The notes: generated from the letters alone by a model not told the origin. Shown: positions 26,516 to 37,211, counted from the stretch's first letter. The stretch is 64,000 nt of DNA from Bacillota bacterium (GCA_017889635.1 JAGGAC010000001.1:1-64000), one strand, 5' to 3'. Made by a program: numbers and translations.

Positions 26516-26944
26516 ATGAAAAGTGATGCTTTTATTGGGGCGGTATATGCTGGCGTTTTAGCAGCAATAGTATCTAGTGTAGTGCAGCTAGGCCCTATAT
26601 TAATAGGGGTGCAAACTATTTCTATAGTTGTTGTAGCCGCCGGAATTTTTTTACCGATAGGTCAAATTTTTACTCCGCTTGGAATTATACTGGGTATAAT
26701 TGGTCATCTAATAATTGGGGCAATATGGGGAATAGTTTTGTATGCCATTTTTTATATATTTGGACTGGACAAAAGTGTTCAAAAGGGTCTTTTGTTAGGC
26801 ATATTTATTTGGTTTTTTGGTACGGAAATGATGAGGTGGAATACAACTAACTATATAATTTGGGGGGATATTGAGCAAGTTTGGAAACTAATTCATGATA
26901 TGATTTTTGGCACTGGAACGGAATCTTATTCAGCCAGCATATAA
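26516..26944 (+). CDS. Small integral membrane protein, unknown function
   Basis: 142 residues with about four membrane spans (residues 5-27, 33-50, 55-80, 95-113) and a short hydrophilic tail. GAVYAGVLAAIVSSVVQLGP and GIILGIIGHLIIGAIWG are glycine-rich. The start follows AAAGGAGAATTG. I do not recognise the family. It stands alone. Confidence 0.7.
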   Translation: MKSDAFIGAVYAGVLAAIVSSVVQLGPILIGVQTISIVVVAAGIFLPIGQIFTPLGIILGIIGHLIIGAIWGIVLYAIFYIFGLDKSVQKGLLLGIFIWFFGTEMMRWNTTNYIIWGDIEQVWKLIHDMIFGTGTESYSASI

Positions 26945-27114
26945 ACCAACACCAGAGTCAGATGGGAACAAAAATGATACTTAAAGGAATATATAAAAGT
27001 CGCGCTAGTTTCATACTAAAGTTTCCGTCAGTGCGGATTTTAATTTGCAAATAACAATAATTATTGCTATTATACTAATTAAAGAATTGCATTGATTAAG
27101 AGGAGGTATTGATT

Positions 27115-27702
27115 ATGAAATCACTAAAAGCAACTAAAACTGCAGAAAACCTTATGAAAGCTTTTGCTGGTGAATCTCAAGCCCGCAGTAGGTATACATA
27201 TTATTCCAGTGTTGCAAAAAAACAAGGTTATAATCAAATTGCTAATATTTTCTTAGAAACTGCTGAGCAAGAGAAGGAACATGCTAAACGCTTTTTTAAA
27301 TTCTTGAAAACAGACTTACAAAATGAAGCAGTTGAAATTACCGCTTCTTTTCCGGTTGCACTTCACGAAGAAACGAAAGAAAACCTAAAGGCTGCAGCTA
27401 ACGGTGAAAAAGAGGAATGGTCAGAGTTATATCCGGAATTTGCCAGGGTGGCTAAAGAGGAAGGTTTTGAGGAGATTAGCACAGCTTTTGAAATGATTGC
27501 TAAAGTAGAAGTTGGACATGAGAATAGATATCTAAAATTACTTGCTAACCTTGAAAAAGGTTCAGTTTTTGTAAAAGATAGGGAGGTTCAGTGGAAGTGC
27601 GCTAACTGTGGTTATATCCATACCGGCACTTCTGCCCCTGAGTTGTGTCCGGCATGTGTTCATCCCCAAGGCTATTTTGAACTTTTTTGCGAAAATTACT
27701 AG
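27115..27702 (+). CDS. rbr: Rubrerythrin
   Basis: 195 residues from the ATG at 27115 (GAGGAGGT upstream). The N-terminal four-helix domain has the diiron ligands in GESQARSRYTYY, ETAEQEKEHAK, EEGFEEISTAFE and EVGHENRY. The C-terminal rubredoxin domain has CANCGY and CPACVHP binding one iron. Rubrerythrin reduces hydrogen peroxide in anaerobes. It is monocistronic with a strong terminator. Confidence 0.95.
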   Translation: MKSLKATKTAENLMKAFAGESQARSRYTYYSSVAKKQGYNQIANIFLETAEQEKEHAKRFFKFLKTDLQNEAVEITASFPVALHEETKENLKAAANGEKEEWSELYPEFARVAKEEGFEEISTAFEMIAKVEVGHENRYLKLLANLEKGSVFVKDREVQWKCANCGYIHTGTSAPELCPACVHPQGYFELFCENY

Positions 27703-27718
27703 ACCCGTTAGAAAGTTG

Positions 27719-27753
27719 AGGACTGACGTGATAAATAACACGTCAGTCCTTTG
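27719..27753 (+). terminator. Terminator of rubrerythrin
   Basis: Perfect 12-base stem AGGACTGACGTG/CACGTCAGTCCT with an 8-base loop, followed by TTTG. Confidence 0.85.
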
Positions 27754-27963
27754 CATATCAAAGAGCCTCTTAATAGATGTTGATTTTAGGCATAAAAGTC
27801 AAAAAGTCAAAGAATTGATGCGATTTTTAAATATTTAGCCTGAAAAACTGGATATTATAGGCATAAATAACCAGTTTCGATGATGCAACCGGTTTTTATT
27901 AATAATGATTTTTTGCTACCATGGAATTAAGAAGAAACGTTATATAATAGGGAGGCAAACTAT

Positions 27964-30561
27964 ATGGCGCAAGATAAATTTACCCAAAAAGCGTCGGCTG
28001 TTATTCAGGAAGCCCAGCAGTTAGCTGCTATGAGTTACCACCAAGAGCTTACTACTCGTCATCTTTTATTGGCGCTGGTAAAAGATAATGAAGGGATTAT
28101 TGCCTACATTTTGTCGCAGCTAGATATTCAAAATCAGGTATTCAAGGCTAAACTGGAGCAACTATTGAAGAACATGCCTGTTGTACGGGGGCAGGATACT
28201 ATTCTTAGGATGAATACAGCGACGGTGCGGGTGCTGGCGTTGGCTGAAAAACAAGCATCAGCAATGAAAGATGAATACGTTAGTGTTGAGCACTTGCTCC
28301 TGGCTATTGCCGAAGACGGTGACACCGATGTCGTCAGCGTTTGCAAAGAATTTGGCCTGTCTCGCAGCCACATCCTTCAGATCATTAGTAATTTCCGCGG
28401 TGGCGATAATGTTACTACAGATAACCCTGAGGAAAGAATGCAAGCCCTTGCTAAATATGGCCGTGATCTTACCGTCTTAGCCAGTCAGGGCAAACTCGAC
28501 CCGGTGATTGGCCGGGACGAAGAAATCCGCAGGGTGATAGAAATATTATCGCGCCGTACTAAGAATAACCCAGTACTTATCGGCGAGCCTGGAGTTGGCA
28601 AAACGGCAATTGTCGAAGGCTTAGCCAGGCGAATAATTGCAGGTGATGTACCGGAAAGTCTAAAAAATAAAACAGTATATTCGCTTGACATGGGATCAAT
28701 GCTAGCCGGTGCAAAATATCGGGGTGAATTCGAAGAACGCTTAAAGAATGTGCTGGCTGAAATTGCTAAGTCAGAAGGTAACATTATCCTGTTTATTGAT
28801 GAGCTGCACACAGTAGTCGGAGCGGGCGCTGCCGAAGGGGCCATGGATGCCGGCAATATCCTTAAACCTATGTTGGCACGAGGCGAACTACGCTGTGTTG
28901 GAGCTACTACCTTGAATGAATACCGTAAGCACATTGAAAAAGACGCCGCCTTGGAACGCCGCTTTCAGCCGATTATCGTTGATCAGCCTGGGGTGGAAGA
29001 CACTATTTCCATTCTGCGAGGTTTGTGTGATCGCTACGAATTGCACCACGGCGTTAGAATTAAAGACGCTGCTTTGGTTGCTGCCGCAGTATTGTCTGAT
29101 CGCTATATCTCCGATCGGTTTTTGCCGGACAAGGCTATTGATCTGATAGACGAGGCAGCAGCTAAGCTTCGGACTGAAATTGACTCTATGCCTAGCGAAC
29201 TGGACGAGGCAATGCGGCGGGTTATGCAGCTAGAGATTGAAGAGCAGGCGCTAAAAAAAGAAAATGATTTTTCTTCTCAGGAGAAACTTGAGCGCATCCG
29301 CGAAGAATTAGCAAACATAAAACAACAAGTTGACTCTCTTAAAGCTCAGTGGAAAATGGAAAAGCAGGGCATTGTACGTTTGCGAGAACTGAAAAAAGAA
29401 ATTGAAGCAGTTCGTAAAGAAATGGAAGTAGCTGAACGAAACTATGACCTAAACCGCTTGGCCGAATTAAAATATGGCAGATTACCTGAATTGGAGCAAC
29501 GACTTAAAAGCGAAGAAGGTTTAATTACAGAAAAACGCTCCCATAAAACTATGCTGAAAGAAGAAGTAGACGAAGACGATATTGCTAGGATTGTCAGCCG
29601 TTGGACTGGGATTCCGGTTACCAGACTGCTGTCTGGCGAACGGGAAAAACTCAGCCGCCTCGATGCTATTCTCCACCAACGTGTCGTAGGCCAAGACGCT
29701 GCCGTTACGGCTATTAGTGAAGCAATTATTCGCGCCAGAGCAGGAATCAAAGACCCAAGTCGGCCAATTGGCTCATTTATTTTTCTTGGCCCTACCGGAG
29801 TTGGTAAAACCGAACTGGCAAAATCCCTAGCTGAAGTATTGTTTGACGACGAACGCAGCATGATCCGGCTTGATATGAGCGAATATATGGAAAAACACGC
29901 CGTTTCGCGGCTTGTTGGTGCTCCTCCAGGATACGTAGGCTATGACGAAGGCGGTCAGCTCACCGAAGCGGTGCGTCGGCGTCCTTATAGCGTCATTCTT
30001 TTGGATGAAGTGGAAAAGGCCCATAGTGATGTTTTTAATGTTCTGCTCCAGATCTTAGATGATGGCCGCCTTACCGACGGCAAAGGTCGCACCGTCGACT
30101 TCAAGAACACTGTTATTATTATGACTTCTAACCTTGGTTCACATGAAATTCTGAATAACGATTTTACAGTAGCTAAAGAACGTGTTCTTGAAATGCTTAA
30201 AACATATTTTCGCCCTGAATTTCTAAACCGTATTGACGATATCGTCGTATTTAACGCTCTTAATCGCGCCCAAGTCGCCGAAATAGCAGCGATATTGCTT
30301 AAGAGTCTTAGCCGGAGGCTTAATAAACAACTCAACATCAATCTCTCCTGGAATAGTAAAGCCTTAGATCTTTTGGCTCAAGAAGGATATGATCCTAACT
30401 TTGGTGCGCGACCGCTGAAGCGGCTAATAAGTCATTTAATAGAAACAGAACTTGGTAAAAAGATAATCAAAGGCGAGGTGCCGGAAGGCAGTCAGGTAGA
30501 ATTAAGTGCTGAAGGCGATAGAATAAAAATTGAGGTAATACTCAAACCGGATAACGTATAA
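27964..30561 (+). CDS. clpB: Chaperone ClpB (Hsp100 disaggregase)
   Basis: 865 residues, the full ClpB length. Clp-N repeats are followed by the first AAA+ module ([29 protein letters not shown]), the long coiled-coil M domain (about 400-530) that distinguishes ClpB from ClpA/ClpC, and the second module ([26 protein letters not shown]). It rescues aggregated proteins with DnaK. The ribosome site is AGGGAGG. A TATAAT at 27943 may be the -10 box. hsp20 follows after 67 bases, forming a stress operon. No CIRCE is present. Confidence 0.98.
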   Translation: MAQDKFTQKASAVIQEAQQLAAMSYHQELTTRHLLLALVKDNEGIIAYILSQLDIQNQVFKAKLEQLLKNMPVVRGQDTILRMNTATVRVLALAEKQASAMKDEYVSVEHLLLAIAEDGDTDVVSVCKEFGLSRSHILQIISNFRGGDNVTTDNPEERMQALAKYGRDLTVLASQGKLDPVIGRDEEIRRVIEILSRRTKNNPVLIGEPGVGKTAIVEGLARRIIAGDVPESLKNKTVYSLDMGSMLAGAKYRGEFEERLKNVLAEIAKSEGNIILFIDELHTVVGAGAAEGAMDAGNILKPMLARGELRCVGATTLNEYRKHIEKDAALERRFQPIIVDQPGVEDTISILRGLCDRYELHHGVRIKDAALVAAAVLSDRYISDRFLPDKAIDLIDEAAAKLRTEIDSMPSELDEAMRRVMQLEIEEQALKKENDFSSQEKLERIREELANIKQQVDSLKAQWKMEKQGIVRLRELKKEIEAVRKEMEVAERNYDLNRLAELKYGRLPELEQRLKSEEGLITEKRSHKTMLKEEVDEDDIARIVSRWTGIPVTRLLSGEREKLSRLDAILHQRVVGQDAAVTAISEAIIRARAGIKDPSRPIGSFIFLGPTGVGKTELAKSLAEVLFDDERSMIRLDMSEYMEKHAVSRLVGAPPGYVGYDEGGQLTEAVRRRPYSVILLDEVEKAHSDVFNVLLQILDDGRLTDGKGRTVDFKNTVIIMTSNLGSHEILNNDFTVAKERVLEMLKTYFRPEFLNRIDDIVVFNALNRAQVAEIAAILLKSLSRRLNKQLNINLSWNSKALDLLAQEGYDPNFGARPLKRLISHLIETELGKKIIKGEVPEGSQVELSAEGDRIKIEVILKPDNV

Positions 30562-30628
30562 ATATAGGGCAGCTTGGAGATTATATAGGTTAAAACTAAG
30601 GTATATTAATTAGAAGGGAGTTAAGTTT

Positions 30629-31069
30629 ATGTTTGGGTTAATACCATATCGAGATAAAGGTTTACTGACAAGAGATCATTTTAGTCAACTTATGCACAGT
30701 TTTCTTGAAGATGATTTATTTGTTCCAATGGCAAATGGTGTTTCCGGCTCTTTTCAAGTAGATCTTCGGGAAACCGAAGCTGAGTATATTGTCGAAGCTG
30801 ATTTACCAGGGATTAAAAAAGAAGATATTACCTTAAGATATGAGAATAAATACTTAACGATTGCAGCACAAAGGAATGAAACGCAGGAATTAACGAACGA
30901 AGGCTATGTTCGTAAGGAACGGCGCTATGGGCAATTCCAGAGAAGTATATATGTAGATAATGTCGTTGAAGAGAGGATTGCGGCAAAATTCGATGAAGGT
31001 GTTCTTACTGTAGTGTTGCCTAAATCGGATAAGGGAGAAAAAAGAAGGGGAAATATTCAAATCAATTAA
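30629..31069 (+). CDS. hsp20: Hsp20/alpha-crystallin small heat-shock protein
   Basis: 146 residues. The alpha-crystallin domain (about 40-135) shows VDLRETEAEYIVEADLPGIK, KEDITLRYENKYLTI, YGQFQRSIYV and the typical GVLTVVLPK. It holds unfolding proteins for ClpB/DnaK. The site AGAAGGGAG precedes the ATG. It is downstream of clpB, probably co-transcribed, and followed by a terminator. Confidence 0.95.
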   Translation: MFGLIPYRDKGLLTRDHFSQLMHSFLEDDLFVPMANGVSGSFQVDLRETEAEYIVEADLPGIKKEDITLRYENKYLTIAAQRNETQELTNEGYVRKERRYGQFQRSIYVDNVVEERIAAKFDEGVLTVVLPKSDKGEKRRGNIQIN

Positions 31070-31082
31070 AGTCTAAGTATAG

Positions 31083-31128
31083 CCCAACTAAGAAGTAAGG
31101 TTAACCTTGCTTTTTAGTTGGGTTTTTT
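31083..31128 (+). terminator. Terminator of the clpB-hsp20 unit
   Basis: 18-base arms CCCAACTAAGAAGTAAGG (31083-31100) with 31105-31122, two mismatches, TTAA loop, then TTTTTT. Confidence 0.9.
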
Positions 31129-31363
31129 CGGTGTAATAATATAGTGATGATAGAGGTACTAGTGGGACGTGCTGCTGCAAATAGCGAATTTACTAATTTT
31201 ATCTTGTTATAGCCTATAACACTTAGAACGAATTTATATTTTGCAATTTCCTCCAGAGTAATTAATCTTTAAAGGTTATTGTAAGTTTTTGACGAATAAA
31301 AATAAAAGGAATTAGTATGCATTTGCGTTGCAACCCAAACACTAGGAAGAGGGAACTATAGAA

Positions 31364-32044
31364 ATGGATAATGAAAGAATTATAGATAAAATTCGCAAGC
31401 TGCTGGCCAAGTCTAGCAGCTCTTTTTCGAACGAAGCAGAGGCTTCGATTTTAAAAGCCCAGGAGTTGCTTGCAAAACATAAACTAACAATGGCTGATTT
31501 GGAAGGACAAAACGACAGACGCCAAGTAAAAGAAGAAATAGTGGCTGAATTTCAAAAACGCCCTTGGTACGCGGGAATTCTTTCCGCAATCATTGCCGAT
31601 AATTTTCGCTGCTACTCGGTCTACTTTAAAAAGAATCGAAGCAGCAGATTGTGTTTTATTGGACAGGAAGAAGATACGGCCATAGCACGGGAAGTATATA
31701 TGTTTGCTTTTGATGCTATAACCAATAAAGCTCAAGCCATCCGATCAGGCCAGGATAGGGCAAGCGGCTTTGCCCAGGCCAATGACTATATAAAGGGCTT
31801 TCTAGATGGCTTGAGCCGGAAATTTAATGAGCAGGTAGAGAGAAACCAATGGGGTTTAATACTGGTAAAAGATAATGAAGTAACCGAATTATATGAAAGC
31901 TATCGCCCCAAAGCTGCGAAGCCAGTTAGAATCAGGCGATCAGACAACAATAATATATACAGTGCAGGTTACAGGGATGGATATAACTTTCAGCATAAAT
32001 CCGATAAGCTGCAGATCGGTGATGGGAACGCCGCAACACATTAA
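31364..32044 (+). CDS. DUF2786 domain protein
   Basis: 226 residues. The first ~45 (IDKIRKLLAKSSSSFSNEAE, ASILKAQELLAKHKLTMADL) match the DUF2786 helical domain found in phage and plasmid proteins. The rest (RPWYAGILSAIIADNFRCYS, CFIGQEEDTAIAREVY) matches the domain that usually follows it. The biochemical role is not known. The start follows AAGAGGGAAC. It is monocistronic with its own terminator; no other phage genes surround it. Confidence 0.85.
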   Translation: MDNERIIDKIRKLLAKSSSSFSNEAEASILKAQELLAKHKLTMADLEGQNDRRQVKEEIVAEFQKRPWYAGILSAIIADNFRCYSVYFKKNRSSRLCFIGQEEDTAIAREVYMFAFDAITNKAQAIRSGQDRASGFAQANDYIKGFLDGLSRKFNEQVERNQWGLILVKDNEVTELYESYRPKAAKPVRIRRSDNNNIYSAGYRDGYNFQHKSDKLQIGDGNAATH

Positions 32045-32057
32045 TATTTTGCCCTAA

Positions 32058-32103
32058 ATAAAGCGCAAGCTAGTGCATTTAATTGTACAGGCTTGCGCTT
32101 TAT
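32058..32103 (+). terminator. Intrinsic terminator
   Basis: ATAAAGCGCAAGC (32058-32070) pairs perfectly with GCTTGCGCTTTAT (32091-32103). Confidence 0.85.
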
Positions 32104-32290
32104 CGCTAATGCAGCGATTGCTTTAACAAGCATTTAAAGCAGTTCATGGATTGTTAAGAGAAAAAAACAAAATTAAGTCAGGAGATTGTAACTAAAAATA
32201 AAGAGAACTGTAGTAAGTTTTTAATATATATTTGGCCTTGGAGTACACTGGTACTATTATAGGGCCAGTGCAGGAGGCAATATAGAGAGG

Positions 32291-33361
32291 ATGGAAACTT
32301 TGGTTATATCTCTTCCTGATGTGAAAGATATTATTTTATCACTGGGAGTTTTTCTTCTGGCGAATACGGTAGGAATCGTTATTAGTAAAGGAATTTGGCG
32401 CAAACTACAGCAGATTATTATGCATGTTTCGGAAGTATATGCTGAGGTAATCCGCAAAGCTTTGCAGGGAATGCCCGTTTTATGGGGCGCGCTGGTGGGT
32501 AGTTACAGTGCAATGCACATTATTCAAATTAAAGCAGCGGGGCTGCAAATTATTGATGGTATTTTAATTGCAGTTGGAATATTTTCGCTAACAATGGTAA
32601 CAGCCCGGGTGTTTGCTGCGATTGCTGCGATATATACGCAAAAGGCAGAAGGGGCGTTTCCTTCTGTGTCAATTTTAGCTAATATTATTGAAGTAGCAAC
32701 TTATGTAATAGGAATCTTGATTATATTACAAACTTTTGGAATTTCTATTGCACCAATATTAACTGCTTTGGGAGTAGGCGGTTTAGCGGTCGCGTTAGCG
32801 CTGCAAGATACCTTGAGCAATTTGTTTTCAGGGCTGCATTTGCTGTTTGCTAAACCGATTCAGGCTGGTGATTATATAAAATTAAGTACAGGTGAAGAAG
32901 GCTATGTTATGGATATTTCCTGGCGTAATACCACTATTCAGGCGCTAGGGAACAGCATGATTATTGTACCAAACCAGAAGATTGCGTCATCAATTATCAC
33001 TAATTATGATAAGCCAAATGGGGAATTAGCGGTAAGTGTAGCTGTTGGTGTAGGTTATGGAAGTAATTTAGAGCATATAGAAAGGGAAACTTTGGCTGTT
33101 GCCAGAGAAGTAATGACTCAAATAGCACCAGGTGTAAAAAAATTTGACCCGGCAGTGCGGTTTCATACCTTTGGCGATTCTAGCATAATTTTAAATGTTA
33201 CTCTACGGGTGCAATCTTTTATCGACCAATATACAATAAAACACGAATTTATCAAGCGCCTGCATCATAGGTACCAGCAGGAAGGCATTGAATTTCCTCT
33301 TTCGATATGTAATGCTCATCTGAAAACTAGTGAGTCATGCCAAAAGCCTATTCATGAGTAA
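32291..33361 (+). CDS. mscS: MscS-type mechanosensitive channel
   Basis: 356 residues. The spans in the first ~165 residues are followed by the pore-lining helix and beta domain GVGGLAVALALQDTLSNLFS and KPIQAGDYIKL, the MscS signature, then the large cytoplasmic domain (VPNQKIASSIITNYDKP). It relieves osmotic downshock. The start has GAGAGG. It converges on cstA with a shared hairpin. Confidence 0.93.
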   Translation: METLVISLPDVKDIILSLGVFLLANTVGIVISKGIWRKLQQIIMHVSEVYAEVIRKALQGMPVLWGALVGSYSAMHIIQIKAAGLQIIDGILIAVGIFSLTMVTARVFAAIAAIYTQKAEGAFPSVSILANIIEVATYVIGILIILQTFGISIAPILTALGVGGLAVALALQDTLSNLFSGLHLLFAKPIQAGDYIKLSTGEEGYVMDISWRNTTIQALGNSMIIVPNQKIASSIITNYDKPNGELAVSVAVGVGYGSNLEHIERETLAVAREVMTQIAPGVKKFDPAVRFHTFGDSSIILNVTLRVQSFIDQYTIKHEFIKRLHHRYQQEGIEFPLSICNAHLKTSESCQKPIHE

Positions 33362-33417
33362 ACGCCATATTGTTAATGGGGACACTCGGTAACGAAATAT
33401 TATTTTATGGTAAAAGT

Positions 33418-33456
33418 AAAACCTGCAGGAAATTAGTTTATTAGTCCTGCAGGTTT
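33418..33456. terminator. Bidirectional terminator mscS/cstA
   Basis: AAACCTGCAGGA (from 33418) and TCCTGCAGGTTT (33445-33456) form a perfect stem. Confidence 0.8.
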
Positions 33457-33504
33457 ATTGATTTGGCGAAAGGTAAGCGGGAAGTTACGACTAATAGGAA
33501 TTTG

Positions 33505-35304
33505 TTATTTAGATGATTCTGCTGCTACCTGTTGGGCTGAAGTTTGGTTTTCTGAAGTAATGATTTTTCGCCATACTCTTATTGCATCGCCGATTACAAA
33601 TACTACAAGTACAATCATGAGTGCGCTTGCTCCTGCAAGGAGATAGTTGTCTTTCGGCAGGTAGTTTGTAGTAATGTTTAGGTAACCGGCAGCAATTGTT
33701 GTAACTGCAACGAAACATAACGGTATAAAAGTTGTCCAGGCATAGTGCCGTTTTCCCATTCTGAATAAGACTGTTGTACCGATTGCCAAGGCCATGCTGG
33801 CTAAAAGCTGGTTGGCTACGCCAAAGAGCGGCCAAATTGTGGCGATCGAGCCTTGGTAAAGGAGATAGCCCCAAGCGAAAGAGATTGCGCCGCTGGTAAG
33901 AATGGTACCAGGAGTCCAATGGGGATTTTTTAGCGGTTTATAAATCCGTCCGCCGAGTTCCTGCAGCAAATAGCGGCCTACCCGTGTGCCGGCGTCAAGC
34001 GCGGTGAGGATGAATAGTGCCTCAAACATTATGACGAAATGATACCAGAAAGATAATAAGCTTTGCATGCCAGGTATTTTACCGAAAATGTGTGCCATGC
34101 CGACAGCAAGAGAAACGGCACCACCCGGGCGATCGGCAATTTCTTCGCCAACCATTTGTGCTAACATTGGTAGTTCGTTAATTGACATGCCAAGGTTAGC
34201 AAAGACCTTGGCAGAAGAGTTAATGGCAAAGTAGTCAGCCGGATATAAGCTGGTAGCAGCAATAAACGCCATTAGGGCTACAAAACATTCAATAAGCATG
34301 CCGCCAAAGCCAATTAACTTAATTTCGCGTTCATTATTTAACATTTTTGGCGTAGTACCTGAGGCTATTAGCGAGTGAAACCCTGAAACAGCGCCGCAGG
34401 CAATGGTTATAAACAAAAAGGGCCACACGGGGCCTGGTATAATGGGACCGCCGCCATAGATAAACGGGGTGAAAGCAGGCATTTGGATTTCGGGGCGGAC
34501 AAAAATAATTCCTACCGCTAAAGCTAAAATAGTACCGATTTTCATGTACGAACTAAGATAATCGCGGGGAGCTAATAGTAGCCAAACCGGCAGAGCTGCG
34601 GCGATAAAACCATAGATGGCAAGTATGACCGATAGTTGGCTGCGGCTAAAAGTCAGATAAGGAGCTAGCCAGGAGGTTTGAACCGCTGGTCCGAAAAAGA
34701 CGCCCAAGAGAACTAGTATGACTCCGATAAACGAGGCCTCGCCGATCTTTCCAGGACGTAAATAGCGCAGATAGATACCAATAAAAATAGCGATTGGAAT
34801 GGTGGCAGCCACAGTGAAGGTTCCCCAGGGGCTGGCGTAAAGGGCGTTGACAATAGCGATTGCTAAACCGGCCATTGCGATAATCATAATGAATAATACA
34901 CCGATGCTTGTAGCCAAGCCTGAGGCTTTACTAATTTCTATTTTGGCGATTTCGGCGATTGATAGGCCGTCATGGCGAATTGAGGCGAACAAGATAACCA
35001 TATCATGGACTGCTCCAGCTAATACAGCGCCAATTAATAGCCAGATAGTTCCTGGCAAGTAACCGAATTGGGCGGCCAGCACAGGACCGATCAGCGGCCC
35101 GGCTCCGGCAATAGCAGCAAAATGGTGACCAAAAGTAATCCATTTGTTTGTTGGAACATAGTCGCGTCCATCGTTATAACGTACGGCTGGTGTTGTTCGC
35201 TCAGAATCTAAGACCAGGACTTTTGCCGCCATGAAGGAGCCGTATATCCGGTAAGCTAATGTGAGTACAAGAGCGGCAATAATAACAAGGGTTATGGCGT
35301 TCAT
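33505..35304 (-). CDS. cstA: CstA-family peptide/pyruvate transporter
   Basis: 599 residues with more than 12 membrane spans. Family landmarks include NDGRDYVPTNKWITFGHHFA followed by AIAGAGPLIGPVLAAQFGYLP, and SGFHSLIASGTTPKML. CstA and its homologue BtsT take up pyruvate or peptides when carbon is short. The length is between CstA (about 700) and the shorter CstA-like proteins. The start has a GAAAGGAAGAAAG site. No BtsSR- or YpdAB-type two-component genes are adjacent. Confidence 0.92.
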   Translation of the reverse strand: MNAITLVIIAALVLTLAYRIYGSFMAAKVLVLDSERTTPAVRYNDGRDYVPTNKWITFGHHFAAIAGAGPLIGPVLAAQFGYLPGTIWLLIGAVLAGAVHDMVILFASIRHDGLSIAEIAKIEISKASGLATSIGVLFIMIIAMAGLAIAIVNALYASPWGTFTVAATIPIAIFIGIYLRYLRPGKIGEASFIGVILVLLGVFFGPAVQTSWLAPYLTFSRSQLSVILAIYGFIAAALPVWLLLAPRDYLSSYMKIGTILALAVGIIFVRPEIQMPAFTPFIYGGGPIIPGPVWPFLFITIACGAVSGFHSLIASGTTPKMLNNEREIKLIGFGGMLIECFVALMAFIAATSLYPADYFAINSSAKVFANLGMSINELPMLAQMVGEEIADRPGGAVSLAVGMAHIFGKIPGMQSLLSFWYHFVIMFEALFILTALDAGTRVGRYLLQELGGRIYKPLKNPHWTPGTILTSGAISFAWGYLLYQGSIATIWPLFGVANQLLASMALAIGTTVLFRMGKRHYAWTTFIPLCFVAVTTIAAGYLNITTNYLPKDNYLLAGASALMIVLVVFVIGDAIRVWRKIITSENQTSAQQVAAESSK

Positions 35305-35651
35305 ATCTTTCTTCCTTTCTGCTTATTTCCCCCAAAGGTTTGTTTTTGAAATTGAATTGTTTGGGGATGATTCTATTGAATGATTGCTGTTTTGTTTATT
35401 CACCAGTTTGTTAAAGGATTCCTTGTTTCTATAAAAAATAGATCTATAAAAGGGCTTTAAAATTGTGTAGTATGAAGCGGTTGGGTGATATTATCCTTGT
35501 GATGAATTAGTGAAACAAGTAACAGCTTGCCCTAGTTTTAATACTATAATAAACTAAATATAAACGATAAATTAGCCTGTTGTTGGGTGAGTAAGTATAT
35601 TGTAGCCGAATTCCCCAGGTAGGTGGCAATAATTTGTTAGGAGGATGAAGA
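35305..35651. other. Divergent promoter region cstA/flavodoxin
   Basis: 347 bases between divergent genes. It is AT-rich; I see no palindrome, riboswitch or small ORF that I can support. Confidence 0.5.
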
Positions 35652-36278
35652 ATGAAGGTTATCGGCTTTAACGGGAGTCCACATCAGAATGGCAATACAT
35701 ATGGTTCGCTTATGCTGGTGGGTGAAGAGTTGCAGCGGGAAGGGATCGATTTTGAGATTGTTCAGATTGGGAATAAGACTATCAGAGGGTGTCTTGCTTG
35801 TAACGGTTGCATAAAGAACAAAGCCGAACTTTGCATTATCGAAAACGACGAAGTTAATGAGTGCATCCAGAAAATTAAAGCTGCAGATGGAATATTATTA
35901 GGGTCACCGGTACACTTTTCGGGAATTGGTGGGACAATGAAGTCTTTCCTTGATCGGGTTTTTTATGTAGCAGCTGAATTGCTTCGTTATAAAGTCGGGG
36001 CAGCAGTTGTTGCTGTAAGGCGTTCTGGCGGTGTGGCAACTTTCGATGCCCTCAATCACTATATCAATTATGCCCAAATGATTATGCCAGGCTCTAATTA
36101 TTGGAATGTAGTTCACGGTACCGTCCCAGGTGAATTTAATCAAGATACTGAGGGTCAGCAGATCATGCGCTTGCTTGGTAAAAACATGGCCTGGCTGATG
36201 AAAGTAGTTGCTGCAGGTAAAGCACAGATTCCGGCCGCTCCAGGAGAAAAAAAGATTTTTACTAATTTTGTGCGGTAA
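35652..36278 (+). CDS. Flavodoxin-fold NAD(P)H-dependent FMN reductase / iron-sulfur flavoprotein-like
   Basis: 208 residues. The FMN-binding loop GFNGSPHQNGNTYGSL is at the N-terminus. A cysteine group CLACNGCIKNKAELC (about residues 48-62) resembles the compact cysteine motif of archaeal/clostridial iron-sulfur flavoproteins. GSPVHFSGIGGTMKSFLDR is the second flavin loop. It probably moves electrons or reduces quinone- or nitro-type compounds. The start follows TAGGAGGATGAAG. Monocistronic, with a terminator. Confidence 0.88.
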   Translation: MKVIGFNGSPHQNGNTYGSLMLVGEELQREGIDFEIVQIGNKTIRGCLACNGCIKNKAELCIIENDEVNECIQKIKAADGILLGSPVHFSGIGGTMKSFLDRVFYVAAELLRYKVGAAVVAVRRSGGVATFDALNHYINYAQMIMPGSNYWNVVHGTVPGEFNQDTEGQQIMRLLGKNMAWLMKVVAAGKAQIPAAPGEKKIFTNFVR

Positions 36279-36286
36279 TTCATAGA

Positions 36287-36325
36287 AACCCAGAATAAGA
36301 GGGCCCTTCTTATTCTGGGTTTTTA
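36287..36325 (+). terminator. Terminator of the flavoprotein gene
   Basis: Perfect 14-base stem AACCCAGAATAAGA/TCTTATTCTGGGTT, loop GGGCCCT, then TTTT. Confidence 0.9.
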
Positions 36326-36356
36326 AAGTTTTCGTTAGGTAAAGATGCTGTTGTTT

Positions 36357-37172
36357 TTACTGAAGGAAGGCTGTATAGAGTGATAATAGAATTTCTGATC
36401 CGATTAGCAGAATGACAGCCCATTCTAACCTCGTGCCCCGTTGGGCATGAGCTAACTCTGAAAATGATTTGGTAATATCCATTAATGTTTCTGATTTATG
36501 CCGAACTTTGCTGTAACGTTCATCCAGCTCAAACAATGCGCTTAACTGGTTGAAAAGCTTTTCGGCATGTTCGTTAACCCAAGTAATATAAGGCTTATCC
36601 AGCAGCTTAATATATGAAATAGTGTTAATTTTATAGCGGAAAATACTTGCAGCAATTTTGGCCAGTTTTTTATCTGATAAATTAAGGTTTCCCTGTTCCA
36701 ATAAATCAACAATGCCTTCAGCATCAGCAAGCAAATGATTAATATAGGTTTCGTTTTTTTCAAGCGCTACTGACTTGGCAAGTACTGTAGCAATAATTTC
36801 GCCGTGAAATGGTTCTAATTCTTGAGTACGCAGGAAATCATGGGAGAAAGTCGCCGCTTTATCGTTGTTAATTTCAAGTTTATATTCGTCAATGAATTCA
36901 AAGCACTTATCAATATTAATATTAGGTTCAATTTCATTTATATAGCTAACCATATGGATTATTTCCTGGTCGACGAAGTTTACAAAGACTGCTGCCCCAA
37001 AAGAAAAAATATATACTTGTTTGCCTTGCGGAGCTTCAAGAATATTAATTAAGCAATCTTCGTTAATATACAGCAAATCTTCCCACTGAAACTTCTGATT
37101 GATTCTAAAATGCTTGGCGATTTTATTTAAATCAATTTCATTTTTTAACACAATAGCTTTAAATACAAGCAT
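36357..37172 (-). CDS. RMD1/DUF155 family protein
   Basis: 271 residues. The soluble part has the DUF155 landmarks GKQVYIFSFGAAVFVNFVDQ and KLAKIAASIFRYKINTISYI, and the C-terminus is a single anchor (LEWAVILLIGSEILLSLYTAF). The family includes yeast Rmd1 and human RMND1, tail-anchored proteins of mitochondria. The bacterial role is unknown. It is monocistronic. A copy of a dispersed short repeat lies 22 bases upstream of the start. Confidence 0.85.
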   Translation of the reverse strand: MLVFKAIVLKNEIDLNKIAKHFRINQKFQWEDLLYINEDCLINILEAPQGKQVYIFSFGAAVFVNFVDQEIIHMVSYINEIEPNINIDKCFEFIDEYKLEINNDKAATFSHDFLRTQELEPFHGEIIATVLAKSVALEKNETYINHLLADAEGIVDLLEQGNLNLSDKKLAKIAASIFRYKINTISYIKLLDKPYITWVNEHAEKLFNQLSALFELDERYSKVRHKSETLMDITKSFSELAHAQRGTRLEWAVILLIGSEILLSLYTAFLQ

Positions 37173-37193
37173 ACTAAACCATCCTTTATCCCA

Positions 37194-37211
37194 TTAACAG
37201 CCTGTAAGACT
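37194..37211. repeat. Short dispersed repeat, partial copy
   Basis: The 18 bases TTAACAGCCTGTAAGACT match the first part of the 32-base repeats at 56853 and 60096. Confidence 0.6.

Noticed and set aside
27798-27812. Two AGTCAAA heptamers resembling a CtsR box upstream of clpB
   Set aside because: The heptamers are separated by one base, not three as in the CtsR consensus, and lie about 150 bases before clpB, outside its likely promoter and overlapping no -10 or -35 box.
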